Numbered from the stretch's first letter, positions 1 to 7,084 are shown. The stretch is DNA of 10,036 nt from an uncultured Actinomycetes bacterium (GCA_937888775.1 CALAQT010000030.1:1-10036); one strand, 5' to 3'. The notes: a model not told the origin generated them from the sequence alone. Numbers and translations are program-made.

Positions 1-1397
1 GGCAGGGCGGCGGGCTGGGTGGAGGTCGGTTCGGCGGCGCGCAGGGTGCCGGTCGACCGGGCAGCTCGCCGGGTGAGGGGCGGCAGGGCGGCGGCCGTGG
101 AGGCGGACGGCTGACGCTGGGACGCCACGGCGCGCGGCTGCTTTACGCCGAGCGACGCCACGCGCTGGTCGCCTTCGGGCCACCGCAGTCCGGTAAGTCC
201 GCCGGCCTGGCCGTACCCGCGCTCCTGGAATGGGACGGACCGGCGATCGCCTCCTCGATCAAGACCGACCTGCTCGCCACGACGCTCGCTCGCCGCCGCG
301 CGCTGGGACGGGTGTTCGTGTTCGATCCGTTCGCCCTGGCTTGCGGTCCTTCGCACACCTGGTCGCCGCTGCGGGCGGCCGGCAGCTGGGACGGCGCGCT
401 GGAGGTCGCGTGGCGACTGGCGTCGGCGGCCGAGGTGGACCAGCGCAGCACCGAGGGCGGCGACTTCTGGGCGGTGGCGGCCGAGCAGCGCCTGGCGCCG
501 CTGCTGTTCACCGCCGCCGCGAGCCGGGCGGGCATGGACACGGTTGTGCGCTGGACTTACGGCCAGGGTGGGCGCGAGCTGCACGAGGCGGTCAGCCGCC
601 TGGCGCGAACGGCGGGCAACGAGGCGGCGATCGCCGACGCGCATGCCGCCTACGACGCGCTGCGCGCGTTCGAAGCCCAAGCCGATCGGACCCGATCCTC
701 GATCGAAGCGACCGCACAGGCGCTGCTGCGGGCCTACCGCTTCGCCCGCGTGGCGCGCTCAGCCAGCTCGTGCGAGATAGTGCCCGACGCGCTGCTGGAC
801 GAGTCGGCGACGCTGTATCTGATCGGCGACGCCAAGGCCTCCAAGCTGCTGCGCCCGATCTTCCTGGCGCTGCTGGGCGAGATCGTCGACCGGGCCTACG
901 AGCGCGCGACGCTGGCCGGCGGCGCGTTGCCGCGGCCGCTGCTGCTGTGTCTCGACGAGGCCGGCAATGTGGCGCCGCTGCCCAACCTGGCCGAGATCGC
1001 CTCTACCGCCCCCAGCCACAACATCCAGTTGGTCTCGATCTTTCACGACCTGGCGCAGGCCCGCAGCCGCTACGGCCAGCAGGCCGAGACGGTGATCAAC
1101 AGCCATCGGGCCCGGATGCTGCTGCCGGGTGTCGCCGACTTGGAGACGCTGCGCTACTTCGCCGGGCTGGCCGGCGAGGAGGAGGCGCGCGAGGTCACGC
1201 GAACCACGGGCGCCGGAGGGGTCACACGCTCGGCCGGGCGCAGGAGGCGGCCGCTGATCGCGCCCGAGGCGCTGCGACAGCTGCGAGAGGGTCATGCGCT
1301 GCTGCTCTACGGACGCCTGGCGCCGGCACAGATCCGCCTGCGGATGTGGTTTGCCGACCGGCGGCTGCGGCGTCTGGCGAGGGTGAGGGCGAGATGA
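1..1397 (+). CDS. VirD4/TraG-like type IV coupling protein (5' end missing)
   Basis: This is an ATPase that would bring single-stranded DNA or a relaxosome to a conjugative type IV secretion channel at the membrane. The open frame runs from base 3 with no start codon or stop, so the N-terminus (usually with membrane helices) lies off the window; 464 residues are visible. A glycine-rich linker comes first (about bases 3-115), then RLTLGRHGARLLYAERRHAL and a Walker A motif GPPQSGKS (bases 177-200, Lys codon at 195), then GRVFVFDPF. A Walker B LLLCLDEAGN lies at about 939-968, followed by PLPNLAEIAS and the TraM-recognition/TraG C-terminal domain, with QLVSIFHDLAQARSRYG and INSHRARMLLPGV. These features are typical of actinobacterial TraG/VirD4 proteins. 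The stop overlaps the next start (ATGA). The family is clear; whether it serves an integrative element or a plasmid cannot be told from here. Confidence 0.9.
   Translation, partial: QGGGLGGGRFGGAQGAGRPGSSPGEGRQGGGRGGGRLTLGRHGARLLYAERRHALVAFGPPQSGKSAGLAVPALLEWDGPAIASSIKTDLLATTLARRRALGRVFVFDPFALACGPSHTWSPLRAAGSWDGALEVAWRLASAAEVDQRSTEGGDFWAVAAEQRLAPLLFTAAASRAGMDTVVRWTYGQGGRELHEAVSRLARTAGNEAAIADAHAAYDALRAFEAQADRTRSSIEATAQALLRAYRFARVARSASSCEIVPDALLDESATLYLIGDAKASKLLRPIFLALLGEIVDRAYERATLAGGALPRPLLLCLDEAGNVAPLPNLAEIASTAPSHNIQLVSIFHDLAQARSRYGQQAETVINSHRARMLLPGVADLETLRYFAGLAGEEEAREVTRTTGAGGVTRSAGRRRRPLIAPEALRQLREGHALLLYGRLAPAQIRLRMWFADRRLRRLARVRAR
1385..1397 (+). promoter_or_regulatory. RBS and ATGA stop-start overlap coupling two genes
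   Basis: A purine-rich GAGGG (1385-1389) lies 4 bases before the ATG at 1394, and the TGA of the coupling-protein gene (1395-1397) overlaps that ATG. The arrangement implies translational coupling, so the downstream small protein should be made together with the coupling ATPase. Confidence 0.7.
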
Positions 1398-1861
1398 ACT
1401 GGCGCGAGTCAGGCGACGGGAGCATCGACGGTCCCAGCGATGACGACTGGACCGATGACGAAGGCCGGCGTTGGCCGCTGACCTGGCAGCAGCTGTATCC
1501 GCGTGAGCGCTGGCTGTGGTTCGAGCGGCTGTGGAGCGACGTCTGCGCGCTGCGCGATCGCTACCGCCTGGCGGTCAGATCGGGTTGGTGGGAGGACCAG
1601 GTCCAGGTCGAGGCGCTCGCCGCGCTGGCCGCGTGGACCGGGCGCTATGACTCAGGCGAGTGGGATGACCCGCCGGGCAAGCTGGCACTCCTCTACGACC
1701 TGGAACGCGTCTCGGAGCTGATCAGGGACGGCCTGGATCCCTTCTACCCCCAGCGCGACCGGGTGACGTTTCACCGTTACCTGATCGACCTCGGGTGCGT
1801 GCCGCCGCCAGGGCGCCACTCGGACGATCCTCCGGAGCGAGCCGATCATGACCGGTACTAA
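1394..1861 (+). CDS. Conserved-looking acidic Trp-rich protein of unknown function
   Basis: I do not recognise a named family for this 155-residue protein. The start is fixed by the ATGA overlap with the coupling-protein gene and by a GAGGG ribosome site. The N-terminal ~25 residues are acidic and probably disordered (DDDWTDDEGRRW). The remainder looks like a mostly helical soluble domain containing RERWLWFERLWSDVCALRDR, SGWWEDQVQVEALAALAAW and DPFYPQRDRVTFHRYL. There are 11 tryptophans in 155 residues, which is very high. I see no signal peptide, membrane segment or Cys/His metal cluster. Coupling to a VirD4-type ATPase suggests an accessory role in DNA transfer, for example as an adaptor, but that is inference from position only. 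It is certainly coding: the frame shows strong high-GC third-position bias and has a clean start. Confidence 0.8.
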   Translation: MNWRESGDGSIDGPSDDDWTDDEGRRWPLTWQQLYPRERWLWFERLWSDVCALRDRYRLAVRSGWWEDQVQVEALAALAAWTGRYDSGEWDDPPGKLALLYDLERVSELIRDGLDPFYPQRDRVTFHRYLIDLGCVPPPGRHSDDPPERADHDRY

Positions 1862-1900
1862 GTGGTCGCGCTGCATGGCTGCCGATGGCATGCTCAGGCG

Positions 1901-3073
1901 ATGGGTCGCCAGGCCAGGTTCCCGCTCGGCGCGGGCGTAACGCTTGAGGCGCTAGATCGCGACCCACACCCGGTGCTGGCGCGGCTGCGCGAGCAGGAGC
2001 CCGTGTCATGGGTGCCGGCGCTCGGCGGCTGGCTGGTAACCCGCCACGATCTGGCCTTGGCGGCGATGCGGGACGCGTCGAGGTTCACCCTCGACGATCC
2101 CCGCTTCTCGACCGCGCAGGTGATCGGTCCGAGCATGCTGAGCCTCGACGGCGCCCAGCACGCGCGCCATCGCGCGCCGTTCGTGGGCCCGTTCCGCGCA
2201 GCGGCGGTGCGCGAGCGCTTTGCGGCGGCGGCCGCTGCGCAGGCGCAGCAACTGGTGGGTGCGCTGGCGGCGGCCGGCAGCGCCGAGCTGCGCCGCAGCT
2301 TCGCCGGGCCGATGGCGGCGTCGATCATCACGCGGGCGCTCGGGCTCGACGGCGACGAGGTGGACTCAGTGCTCGCCTGGTATGAGGCGATCGTTGCCTC
2401 GGTGACCAGCATCACCGCCGGCCAGGGCGCAACCGCCGAGGGCGAGCTGGCGTTCGCCGGTCTGCAGGAACGGCTCGAGGCGGTGCTGGACCGTGGGCGC
2501 GAATCCTCGCTGCTGGCCGCGGCCGCGGCCGATTGCTCGCTGTCACGCGAGCAGATCGTGTCCAACGCGTCGGTGATGCTGTTCGGCGGGATCGAGACGA
2601 CCGAGGGTATGATCGCCAACGCGGTCCTGCACCTGCTGATGGCCCCGCCGCAGCTGGAGCGCGTGCGCCACAGCCCGCAGCTGCTGGACGCCGCAATCGA
2701 CGAGTCGCTGCGGCTGGAGCCGGCGGCCGCGGTGATCGACCGTTACGCGACCGCCGATACCGAGCTCGGCGGCGCCTCGGTGGCGGCCGGCGATTTGGTG
2801 CGGATCTCGATCAGCGCTGCCAATCGTGACCCGGCCGTGTTCGCCGACCCTGACGTCTTTGCACTGACGCGGGCCAACCACCGCCGCCACCTGGCCTTCG
2901 CGCAGGGGCCCCACGTCTGCGTCGGCGTCCATCTGGCCCGGCTGGAGACCCGAGCGGCGTTGCGGGCGCTGCTGCAGATGCTGCCCGAGCTGCGACTCGA
3001 TCCGGAGCGGCCGGCGGAGGTACGAGGCCGCGTGTTCCGTAAGCCGCCGCGGCTGCAGATCCTCTGGAGTTAA
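1901..3073 (+). CDS. Cytochrome P450
   Basis: This is a soluble heme-thiolate monooxygenase of about 390 residues, the usual bacterial P450 length; it would take electrons from a ferredoxin/reductase not encoded here. With the ATG at 1901 as residue 1, the I-helix motif is FGGIETT (228-234, acid-alcohol pair E232/T233), the K-helix ExxR is E268-S-L-R271, and the heme-binding loop is FAQGPHVCVG with Cys340 as the axial thiolate. A C-helix motif HARHRAPF is also present. A GTG at 1862, directly after the previous stop, would add 13 residues. I prefer 1901 because homologous P450s typically begin close to the FPLG segment, but neither start has a good ribosome site. The substrate cannot be assigned. 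The gene follows the conjugation-type genes by 39 bases on the same strand and may be read from the same transcript, though the families are not functionally linked. Confidence 0.93.
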   Translation: MGRQARFPLGAGVTLEALDRDPHPVLARLREQEPVSWVPALGGWLVTRHDLALAAMRDASRFTLDDPRFSTAQVIGPSMLSLDGAQHARHRAPFVGPFRAAAVRERFAAAAAAQAQQLVGALAAAGSAELRRSFAGPMAASIITRALGLDGDEVDSVLAWYEAIVASVTSITAGQGATAEGELAFAGLQERLEAVLDRGRESSLLAAAAADCSLSREQIVSNASVMLFGGIETTEGMIANAVLHLLMAPPQLERVRHSPQLLDAAIDESLRLEPAAAVIDRYATADTELGGASVAAGDLVRISISAANRDPAVFADPDVFALTRANHRRHLAFAQGPHVCVGVHLARLETRAALRALLQMLPELRLDPERPAEVRGRVFRKPPRLQILWS

Positions 3074-3200
3074 GCGCCCGCAACGAATTCAGTGACGGCT
3101 TGTCCGGCAGTGATTCCGTCGCGCGCCCTTGATCTTCACCGGGCGGTCCCAGGTCGCGCCAACTCGATCCGCTTTACTCAGGACCTTCCCCGATCGCAGA

Positions 3201-3207
3201 GAGAGGA
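3201..3207 (+). promoter_or_regulatory. Ribosome binding site of the mop-like gene
   Basis: GAGAGGA ends 5 bases before the ATG at 3213. It is among the clearest Shine-Dalgarno sequences in the window. It decides the start of the small Mop protein against an in-frame upstream ATG at 3129. Confidence 0.7.
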
Positions 3208-3212
3208 ACACA

Positions 3213-3422
3213 ATGAAGCTGAGCGCTCGCAACCAGCTGACCGGCACGGTGTCCGAGATCCATCGTGGCGAGGCAATCGCCAACGTCGTTCTGGACGTCG
3301 CGGGGCAGCGGCTGGTCAGTTCGATCACGGTCGAGGCGGTGGACGAGCTCGGCCTGCGCCCAGGCAGCCACGTCACCGCGATCGTCAAGGCGTCCGACGT
3401 GATCATCGGCGCGGCGGACTGA
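3213..3422 (+). CDS. Molybdate/tungstate-binding Mop (molbindin, TOBE-type) protein
   Basis: This is a small cytoplasmic oxyanion-binding protein; molbindins of this type assemble into hexamers that store or buffer molybdate or tungstate. The protein is 69 residues, the normal size of a single-Mop molbindin. It carries the family pattern: SARNQLTG at residues 4-11, a first strand pair with VSEIHRGEAIANVVLDV, the SSITVEAVDELGLRPG region, and the terminal IVKASDVIIG (57-66). The start at 3213 is set by the GAGAGGA ribosome site. The gene lies 5 bases upstream of a glutamate decarboxylase gene, so the two are probably cotranscribed and coupled. No molybdate transporter (ModABC), ModE DNA-binding domain or molybdoenzyme is visible in the window, so what it serves is unknown. 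Confidence 0.88.
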   Translation: MKLSARNQLTGTVSEIHRGEAIANVVLDVAGQRLVSSITVEAVDELGLRPGSHVTAIVKASDVIIGAAD

Positions 3423-3427
3423 ACGTC

Positions 3428-4822
3428 ATGGCCCTGACAGAGCAGGGGCACGGCAAGCACAACCGCCGCCTGTCAATCCCGAACCATCATCCCGGGGCCG
3501 AGGCCGAGCTCCCGATCGATCGCCTGGCCCAGACCGGCGTCGGCGGCGAGGCCGCCTACGAGCTGATCACCAGCGAGCTGCTGCTCGACGGTATGGCGCG
3601 CCTGAACCTGGCCACGTTCGTGACCACATGGATGCCCACAATCGGCGCGCGGCTGATGGCCGACACCGCGGACAAGAACATGATCGACAAGGACGAGTAC
3701 CCGCAGACCGCCGCAATCGAGTCGCGGTGCGTGAACATCCTCGCCGACCTATGGAACTCACCTGAGCACGAACATGCCACCGGCTGCTCGACGACAGGCT
3801 CCAGTGAAGCGGCGATGCTGGCCGGGATGGCGCTGAAGTGGCGCTGGCGTGACCGGATGCGCGCGGCCGGCAAGCCGACCGGCCGGCCGAACCTCGTGAT
3901 GGGAGCCAACGTCCAGGTCTGCTGGGAGAAGTTCTGCCGCTACTGGGAGGTGGAGCCTCGGCTGGTGCCGATGGAGGGAGATCTGTTTCACCTCACCGCC
4001 GACCGAGCGGTGGCGCAGTGCGACGAGAACACGATCGGCGTCGTCGCGATCCTCGGGTCGACCTTCGACGGCAGCTACGAGCCGGTCAAGGAGATTGAGT
4101 CTGCGCTTGACCAACTCGAATCAGAGCGCGGAATTCACGTACCGATCCATGTCGACGCCGCCTCAGGCGGCTTCGTCGCACCCTTCATTCAGCCGGAGAT
4201 CGAATGGGACTTCCGCTTGCCGCGTGTGCAGTCGATCAACGCCTCGGGTCACAAGTACGGCCTGGTGTACCCCGGCGTTGGCTGGGCTGTCTGGCGTGAC
4301 CGCCAGGCCCTTCCGCAGGATCTGGTGTTCGACGTCAACTACCTCGGCGGCAACATGCCGACCTTCTCGCTGAACTTCTCACGCCCGGGCAGCGAGGTGA
4401 TCGCGCAGTACTACATGTTCATGAGCCTCGGACACGACGGCTACAAGGCGGTGATGCAGAACCTGCAGGACGTGGCCAAGCACGTATCGTCGGGAATCGC
4501 CGAACTCGGGCCCTACCAGCTGATCTCCGACGGCAGCGATCTGCCGGTGTTCTCGTTCACGCTCGCGCCCGATGTCAAGAACTACACCGTGTTCGACGTC
4601 TCCGACCGGTTGCGCGAGCGCGGCTGGCTTGTCCCTGCCTACACGTTCCCGGATAACCGCAAGGATCTGAACGTGCTGCGAATCGTCGTGCGCGCGGGCA
4701 TGAGCATGGAGATGGCCGATCTGCTGCTGGAGCATCTGCGCGAGCAGACCAAGCACCTGGAGTCGCTGACCGCGCCGCTGACGGGCCGGCCCAGCGAGCA
4801 GCGCAAGGCCTTCGCGCACTGA
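3428..4822 (+). CDS. gadB: Glutamate decarboxylase (PLP-dependent)
   Basis: It converts L-glutamate to GABA and CO2, consuming a proton, and is used in acid tolerance or the GABA shunt. The 464 residues match the length of E. coli GadB (466) and align along the whole protein. The PLP lysine is K276 in ASGHKYG with H275 before it, and D243 lies in HVDAASGGF; both have the same numbers as in E. coli GadB. The phosphate-loop TGSSEA is at 123-128 (S125/S126). The segments DKDEYPQTAAIESRCVNILA, ALKWRWRDRMRAAGKPT and YLGGNMPTFSLNFSRPGSEV are family hallmarks. The N-terminus is His-rich and unlike the E. coli acid-sensing helix; the last residue is His. No calmodulin-binding tail is present. The ATG at 3428 follows the mop-like stop by 5 bases. 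No glutamate/GABA antiporter (GadC) is in the window, so an acid-resistance role is unproven. Confidence 0.95.
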   Translation: MALTEQGHGKHNRRLSIPNHHPGAEAELPIDRLAQTGVGGEAAYELITSELLLDGMARLNLATFVTTWMPTIGARLMADTADKNMIDKDEYPQTAAIESRCVNILADLWNSPEHEHATGCSTTGSSEAAMLAGMALKWRWRDRMRAAGKPTGRPNLVMGANVQVCWEKFCRYWEVEPRLVPMEGDLFHLTADRAVAQCDENTIGVVAILGSTFDGSYEPVKEIESALDQLESERGIHVPIHVDAASGGFVAPFIQPEIEWDFRLPRVQSINASGHKYGLVYPGVGWAVWRDRQALPQDLVFDVNYLGGNMPTFSLNFSRPGSEVIAQYYMFMSLGHDGYKAVMQNLQDVAKHVSSGIAELGPYQLISDGSDLPVFSFTLAPDVKNYTVFDVSDRLRERGWLVPAYTFPDNRKDLNVLRIVVRAGMSMEMADLLLEHLREQTKHLESLTAPLTGRPSEQRKAFAH

Positions 4823-4833
4823 CGCCGGAGGCC

Positions 4834-4887
4834 CGAGCAGGCCGACCAGGCCGACCAGACCGACCAGACCGAGCAGACCAAGCAGGC
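4834..4887. repeat. Six-copy 9-bp tandem repeat
   Basis: The consensus CGACCAGRC repeats six times without spacers (4834, 4843, 4852, 4861, 4870, 4879), with single-base changes among copies. It starts 11 bases after the glutamate decarboxylase stop, in the 134-base gap before the convergent glycerate kinase. The period is a multiple of three and can be read as Leu-Leu/Val-Gly repeats on the - strand, but no credible gene covers it. It is not an inverted repeat and so is not a hairpin terminator. Confidence 0.85.
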
Positions 4888-4956
4888 CGAGCCATATCTG
4901 ACGGGCCCGACTGCCTGCCGTCGCCGTCTGGCACCACGGGAGGTCCCGCTGGGCGC

Positions 4957-5949
4957 CTAGATCAGCTCGGCCAGACGCCGCCCGGCATCTTCGATCTCCG
5001 CCAGCGTGCTCGCCTCCAGCACGGTCTGCAGGTCGAGGATCCGTGCGCCGAAGTCGTCGAGCTCGCGGGTGCCGACGATCGCGTGACACGGGACGCCGGC
5101 CTGACGCGCGCGCGTCGCGACCTCCGACACGGCCTTGCCCACCAGACTCTGGCTGTCAAGCTTGCCCTCGCCCGTGACCACTGCGCGGGCGCGGCGCATC
5201 CGGGCATCGAAGCCGACCGCGTCGAGCACAAACGCAGCCCCAGGGACGAGCTCGGCACCGAACACCGCCCACAACCCACCGGATAGGCCGCCCGCGGCGC
5301 CGGTCATCGGTACTCCCCGCGGATCACGCGGCAGGCGCCGGACCAGCGCCTCCAGGCGCCGCGACAGCTGGCGCACCTGCTCGGGACCGGCGCCCTTCTG
5401 GGGTCCGAACACGCGCGCGGCATCCTCAAACGGCGTGCGCACATCGCACAGAACAACCAGCCGGGCGCCCGCCAACCCGCCACCGGCGCGGATCGCCTTG
5501 ATCGCCCCGGCACCGCCGTCGGTCGTCGCGCTTCCGCCCACCCCCAGGTACACCGTCCGCGCGCCCGCGGCGACCGCGGCGAGGATCAACTCGCCGGTGC
5601 CGAACGTGCTGGCGGCCACCGCGTCACGCTCGGGCACGGCGATCAGCTCCAGGCCGCTGGCCGCCGCCGTCTCCAGGATCCCCGTCTGACCGCGGATGCC
5701 GAACGGAGCCTCCAGCGGTCGGCCGAGCGGATCGGAGACCCTGGCAAGATTCATCTCGACCCCCGGGGCCGCCATCAGCGCCGCCAGCGTCCCCTCGCCC
5801 CCGTCTGCCACCGGACACAGATCGACCTCGCGGCCACCAGCCCGCAACCCTCGTCCGGCCGCGGTCGCCACCTCGACGGCGGTGAACGTCCCCTTGAAGG
5901 AATCCGGCGCGATCAGGACAGAGGTCGGGATGGCGACAGCGGGCGGCAC
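4957..5949 (-). CDS. Glycerate 2-kinase (GlxK/GarK family), short form
   Basis: It phosphorylates D-glycerate with ATP to 2-phosphoglycerate, feeding glyoxylate, serine or photorespiration-type carbon into glycolysis. Family motifs appear in order: IAPDSFKGTF (13-22), ADGGEGT (48-54), GVGGSATTDGGAG (136-148), CDVRTPF (168-174), FGPQKGA (181-187), GAAGGLSGG (217-225) and TGEGKLDSQS (259-268). The protein is 330 residues against about 380 for E. coli GlxK. Most of the difference falls between GGAG (148) and the LVVLCDV strand (164), where the usual ID...LDPRL segment is missing. The start is a GTG at 5949; no good ribosome site is visible and no nearer start is better. The gene converges with the GAD gene and is divergent from the primase-polymerase gene, with a 75-base gap. 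Confidence 0.92.
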   Translation of the reverse strand: MPPAVAIPTSVLIAPDSFKGTFTAVEVATAAGRGLRAGGREVDLCPVADGGEGTLAALMAAPGVEMNLARVSDPLGRPLEAPFGIRGQTGILETAAASGLELIAVPERDAVAASTFGTGELILAAVAAGARTVYLGVGGSATTDGGAGAIKAIRAGGGLAGARLVVLCDVRTPFEDAARVFGPQKGAGPEQVRQLSRRLEALVRRLPRDPRGVPMTGAAGGLSGGLWAVFGAELVPGAAFVLDAVGFDARMRRARAVVTGEGKLDSQSLVGKAVSEVATRARQAGVPCHAIVGTRELDDFGARILDLQTVLEASTLAEIEDAGRRLAELI

Positions 5950-6024
5950 GCGGGCAGTATCGCTGGCAAGCCGTCATCCTGTCTGTGTGCTCCCCACCGC
6001 AAATGCCGTCGAGCAGCATTGGGC

Positions 6025-7032
6025 ATGGCCGAGTACGTAACCGTCGAAGCCGCCGGGATCGAGGTCCGGGTCTCCAACCCGGGCAAGGTGTTCTTCCCTG
6101 AGCGCCAGATCACCAAGCTCGACCTGATCAACTACTACCTCGCGTTGGCGCCGCAGACGATCAATCATCTGCGCGACCGCCCAACCGTGCTCAAGCGCTT
6201 CGTCGACGGCGCCGCCAAACCTCCGTTCTTTCAGAAGCGGGTGCCCGACTCGGCGCCCCCCTGGATTCAGACCGCCATCGTGACCTTCCCCAGCGGCCGC
6301 TCCGCCCGCGAGCTGCTGCCCAACGACGCCGCCCATCTCGTCTGGGGGCTCAATCTCGGCGTGATCGACTGGAATCCGTGGCCTGTGCGCGCCGCCGACC
6401 TCGATCATCCTGACGAGCTGAGAGTCGATCTGGACCCGACGCCGGAAGCCGGTTGGGACGACGTGCGCCAGGTCGCGCTGGTGGCCGGCCAGGTGCTCTC
6501 CGATCATGGCCTGACCGGATTCCCTAAGACCAGCGGCTCACGGGGGATCCACATCAACGCGCGCATCCACCCCGAGCGGAGCTTCGACGAGGTCCGGCGC
6601 GCCGCGGTCGCGCTGGCCCGCGAGGTGGAGCGCCGGGTTCCCGAGCTCGCCACCAGCAAGTGGTGGAAGGAAGAGCGCCACGGCGTGTTCGTCGACTACA
6701 ACCAGAACGCGCGGGACCGGACCGTCGCCTCGGCCTACAGCGTGCGCCCTACGCACGACGCGCGGGTCTCGACCCCGCTTCGCTGGGACGAGGTCGCCGA
6801 CGTGGAGCCCGCCGAACTGCGGATCGACACGGTGCTGGCGCGGGTGGCCGAGCTGGGAGACCCAAGCGCCGAGATCGATGCCCATGCCGGCTCACTCGAC
6901 GCGCTGCTGGAGCTCGCGGCGGAAGACGAGGCGGCCGGCCTCGGCGACGCGCCATGGCCGCCGCACTTTCGCAAGCAGCGCGGCGAGCCTAAGCGGGTAC
7001 AGCCGAGCCGAGCCAGGCCGGAGGCCGACTAG
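6025..7032 (+). CDS. Stand-alone LigD-type primase-polymerase (PolDom/Prim-PolC-like)
   Basis: This is an archaeo-eukaryotic primase-superfamily polymerase that adds nucleotides, often ribonucleotides, at gaps or broken ends during repair. The protein is 335 residues from the ATG at 6025 (a TTG two codons upstream is less likely). Metal-binding acids are D135 and D137 in LRVDLDPTP and D224 in FVDYNQNARDRT. The nucleotide-binding loop is KTSGSRGIHI (168-177, S170 and H176). The N-terminal VSNPGKVFFPE and PTVLKRFVDGAAKPPFFQKR segments are typical of LigD PolDoms. There is no fused ligase or phosphoesterase domain; the short basic C-terminal tail (RKQRGEPKRVQPSR) may be disordered. A separate ligase gene converges with it 51 bases downstream, matching the Prim-PolC (Rv3730c) and LigC (Rv3731) neighbours of mycobacteria, although those are not convergent. 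No Ku gene is present. Confidence 0.93.
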   Translation: MAEYVTVEAAGIEVRVSNPGKVFFPERQITKLDLINYYLALAPQTINHLRDRPTVLKRFVDGAAKPPFFQKRVPDSAPPWIQTAIVTFPSGRSARELLPNDAAHLVWGLNLGVIDWNPWPVRAADLDHPDELRVDLDPTPEAGWDDVRQVALVAGQVLSDHGLTGFPKTSGSRGIHINARIHPERSFDEVRRAAVALAREVERRVPELATSKWWKEERHGVFVDYNQNARDRTVASAYSVRPTHDARVSTPLRWDEVADVEPAELRIDTVLARVAELGDPSAEIDAHAGSLDALLELAAEDEAAGLGDAPWPPHFRKQRGEPKRVQPSRARPEAD

Positions 7033-7059
7033 GCGCGAACACCCCCGCGCACCTCCCGC

Positions 7060-7084
7060 GCACCGGGCCCGTGAGGCCGGGTGC
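7060..7084. terminator. Hairpin between convergent genes, probable bidirectional terminator
   Basis: GCACCGGGCC pairs with GGCCGGGTGC around the loop CGTGA, giving nine pairs with one internal G-G mismatch (7065/7079). It occupies the 51-base gap between the primase-polymerase stop (7032) and the ligase stop codon (7084-7086). There is no U-tract on either side, as is common in high-GC actinobacteria. Two direct copies of CCCGCGCACC (7044-7053 and 7055-7064) precede it. Confidence 0.6.

Noticed and set aside
230..1861. A 543-residue open frame on the + strand covering the coupling protein and the small gene
   Set aside because: Only the part from 1394 is a real protein. Upstream the translation is Arg/Gly/Ala-rich shadow sequence of the coupling-protein frame, as expected at high GC.
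1894..2619. 241-residue - strand frame opposite the P450
   Set aside because: Low-complexity Ser/Ala/Arg composition and no motif; shadow of the P450 gene.
3129..3178. Promoter-like TTGATC (3129) and TTTACT (3173) upstream of the Mop gene
   Set aside because: Neither has a matching partner hexamer at 16-18 bases, so I cannot support a promoter. No recognisable molybdenum-cofactor riboswitch fits in the 139-base gap either.
3092..3427. N-terminal extension of glutamate decarboxylase from the GTG/ATG region at 3092
   Set aside because: It has no GAD similarity and overlaps the Mop gene in another frame. The ATG at 3428 gives the normal family length and active-site numbering.
4937..4948. Small CGGG-AGGT-CCCG hairpin before the glycerate kinase end
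   Set aside because: The stem is only four pairs with no tail; chance matches of this size are common at this GC content.
4379..5089. 236-residue - strand frame with Leu-Gly repeats
   Set aside because: It is the antisense of GAD plus the 9-bp repeat and part of the glycerate kinase in another frame; no family features.
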